Position numbers and translations under genes: made by a program. Below the pieces are notes generated by a model. That model was not told the origin of the DNA, did no database searches, and saw nothing but the letters and a program-made list of their open reading frames with translations. From Domibacillus mangrovi (lineage in GTDB: Bacteria; Bacillota; Bacilli; Bacillales; Domibacillaceae), in the NCBI RefSeq assembly GCF_001906925.1, contig NZ_MRWQ01000002.1, forward strand, positions 33,461 to 97,460: a DNA stretch of 64,000 nucleotides, in the 5' to 3' direction. This document shows positions 62,691-64,000 of this stretch, in pieces. Positions within the stretch are counted from its first letter, which is position 1. Every line of letters begins with the position of its first letter.

Positions 62691-63367
62691 GAGTTACACA
62701 CTTCTAGTTTGTAGCCGACACCCCGTACTGTGACTATTTCAACGTCTCCTGCAAGTTTTACAAGTCGCTTACGAATTCGTTTAATATGCGTATTAAGCGT
62801 TTGCTCATCACCTTCATAGTCATAGCCCCAAATTTTCTCCATAATTGCAGCACGCTGAAATACTTGATTTGGCTTGGATGCAAGTAATGCAAGAACTTCA
62901 AATTCCTTTAATGGCATGAATAACGTACTAGGGCCTGCTGTTACTTCAAAACTTTTACGGTTAATCGTCACAGATCCAACTTGCAGGATCGCATCTGTCG
63001 GCTTATCATAACGTCTTAAAATAGCAGAGATGCGAAATAAAAGTTCTTTAGGTTCAAACGGCTTCACCAGATAATCGTCCGAACCCGCAAGAAAGCCCTG
63101 TTCCTTATCCTCTAATTCACCTTTTGAGGTCAATAGTAAGATAGGGATATCCTGTTCTTCACGAATTTTCTTTGTTAACTCAAAACCGTTCATCCCCGGC
63201 ATCATGACATCGATTACAGCTATATCAGGAAATTCATTTTGCAAAATCTCAAGTGCCTGTATTCCGTTTTCTGCTTTCAGTACCTCATATCTCGCCTGCG
63301 TTAAGTGGACACTTACGAGCTCAAGTATATTTTTATCATCGTCTACGACTAAAATTTTCCCCACCAT
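62687..63367 (-). CDS. HssR-like OmpR-family response regulator
   Basis: A 226-residue regulator. Receiver: KILVVDDDKNILELV, VIDVMMPGMNG (phospho-acceptor Asp), LLTSKGELEDKEQGFLAGSDDYLVKPF. DNA-binding winged helix: MEKIWGYDYEGDEQTLNTHIKRIRKRLVKL, TVRGVGYKLE. The KIWGYDYEGDE and FEPKELLFRISAILRRY segments are close to S. aureus HssR. AGGGGA precedes the start (ATG 63367, or GTG 63364). No hrtAB genes are nearby; the adjacent MMPL operon carries a matching binding repeat. Confidence 0.88.
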   Translation of the reverse strand: MVGKILVVDDDKNILELVSVHLTQARYEVLKAENGIQALEILQNEFPDIAVIDVMMPGMNGFELTKKIREEQDIPILLLTSKGELEDKEQGFLAGSDDYLVKPFEPKELLFRISAILRRYDKPTDAILQVGSVTINRKSFEVTAGPSTLFMPLKEFEVLALLASKPNQVFQRAAIMEKIWGYDYEGDEQTLNTHIKRIRKRLVKLAGDVEIVTVRGVGYKLEVCNS

Positions 63368-63564
63368 GGTATCCCCTTTTCAATAACATTTTCCACTAGT
63401 ATATCGAAAAAGCTGCTCATTCACATTTAGCAACCACTAACAATGCCGCATGAAATTATTTATCGTTTTAGGCGAGAAGACTCTAGCATCAAGGAATTAT
63501 GAAGGGTTCAGTCCAATGAGCAGGTGGGAAGAATGGCCTTATTCGTGACCAATATATAAAACAA

Positions 63565-63597
63565 AAAAACACCACTTCCAAAGAAGCGGTGTTTTCG
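63565..63597 (-). terminator. Terminator of the 112-residue protein gene
   Basis: The minus strand reads AAAACACCGCTTC-TTTG-GAAGTGGTGTTTT followed by TTTG. Confidence 0.82.
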
Positions 63598-63620
63598 GGG
63601 AAAGCAAATAGAATTTGTCT

Positions 63621-63959
63621 CTATTTTGAGATATCTTCTTTATGACCTTCTTTCATTATTTCGTAAAGCTGCCATTCAAAAAAATGAACCTGCTTAAGCT
63701 TTTTCTCATCAACTAGCTTATGTACGTATGTTTCTACCTCTTTAGCATGTGGATCCTCTTCAATCTGTCGGAAATATTCAGCCAGGTACAGATAGACTTC
63801 AAGCGATTCTTCTTCTACAGCGGGTAAACGGGTTGTACGAATATAGCGGACTGGAATCTTTCCCCTTTTATCCCATTCACTCAAAATCCATGTTTGAAAA
63901 GCGAGTGACGGCTGCCCCATCTGCTGCCGGTTGATGGCGATTTGAAGCTGTTCCTTCAT
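63621..63959 (-). CDS. Uncharacterised 112-residue protein
   Basis: A soluble, mostly helical protein I cannot assign. Segments are LQIAINRQQMGQPSLAFQTWILSEWDKRG, VRYIRTTRLPAVEEESLEVYLYLAEYFRQIEED and KEVETYVHKLVDEKKLKQVHFFEWQLYEIM. The ATG at 63959 lies close to the right edge, so its promoter region is partly outside. It has a good terminator and so is probably real. No link to the two-component system is visible. Confidence 0.65.
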   Translation of the reverse strand: MKEQLQIAINRQQMGQPSLAFQTWILSEWDKRGKIPVRYIRTTRLPAVEEESLEVYLYLAEYFRQIEEDPHAKEVETYVHKLVDEKKLKQVHFFEWQLYEIMKEGHKEDISK

Positions 63960-64000
63960 ATAAATATCGTATGCCCATTTATATTGTTGACTTTATATAT

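Noticed and set aside
61317..63367. A VanRS/PhoPR-type system
   Set aside because: The H-box SHDFQSPLLNIQGY and the regulator's KIWGYDYEGDE segment fit HssRS better, and a tandem GTTCAT repeat lies at the next operon.

Overview
The window reads as chromosomal DNA of a low-GC, Gram-positive, endospore-forming Bacillaceae-type bacterium. Support comes from AGGAGG-type ribosome binding sites, TTG/GTG starts, sigma-A promoters of the TTGACA-17-TAATAT kind, intrinsic terminators, and spore or Bacillus-lineage genes: yyaC-type spore protease, two Spo0E-type phosphatases, a YIEGIA protein with its capping subunit, ylxY, yuiD, DUF1540, DUF2639, and an SLH surface protein. I did not try to name a species. 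No rRNA, tRNA, CRISPR array, prophage or intact transposase gene was seen. || Layout. 1-5930 (minus) is a reactive-sulfur (persulfide) detoxification locus: a CstR-type repressor, three TusA domains, two DsrE proteins, several rhodanese domains, a rhodanese-metallo-beta-lactamase persulfide dioxygenase and a TauE/SafE exporter cut by the left edge. Palindromes of the type TATACC-6-GGTATA sit on its promoters, and two decayed sulfur genes lie upstream. 5931-9264 holds DUF302, OsmC, YIEGIA and a copper-storage protein with 19 Cys. 9850-12635 is proline catabolism (putB facing putC/rocA). 15612-19420 is an N,N-dimethylformamidase operon with a small zinc-ribbon-like protein and an AmiS/UreI amide channel. 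20050-22413 is a secreted NAGPA/SLH protein. 22846-27578 is a nucleoside/ribose operon (RbsR-like repressor, ribokinase, nucleoside hydrolase, DcuC-like carrier). 27899-29750 holds an ECF sigma factor, its anti-sigma factor and a lipoprotein. 30223-38567 carries a YeiH exporter, flavohemoglobin, DUF1540, a ferritin-like protein, a globin-coupled chemoreceptor with a CZB domain, and a PAS-GGDEF-EAL protein. 39568-46606 carries yyaC, a large-form speD, a polysaccharide deacetylase, an amino-acid permease, a Spo0E, DUF2639 and yuiD. 46873-55958 is signalling-rich: hybrid kinase, CheR, REC-PAS-PAS kinase, a second Spo0E and a membrane sporulation-type kinase. 57371-63959 ends with an HssRS-like two-component system next to a small haem-copper-oxidase-like membrane protein and an MMPL exporter. 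|| The most unusual element is a dispersed, highly structured, non-coding repeat present six times, always in the same orientation (10845-11064, 24325-24604, 40235-40391, 44841-44924, 52779-52935, 56891-57169). It folds into a chain of hairpins with compensatory changes between copies, and ATAAA stands at both ends. It looks like a non-autonomous mobile RNA element, possibly related to IS200/IS605 or IscB (HEARO) RNAs. || Other coherent systems: the CstR-like operators that overlap promoter elements, and an HssR-like direct repeat abutting the -35 box of the oxidase-like/MMPL operon, which suggests that operon is the target of the adjacent two-component system.
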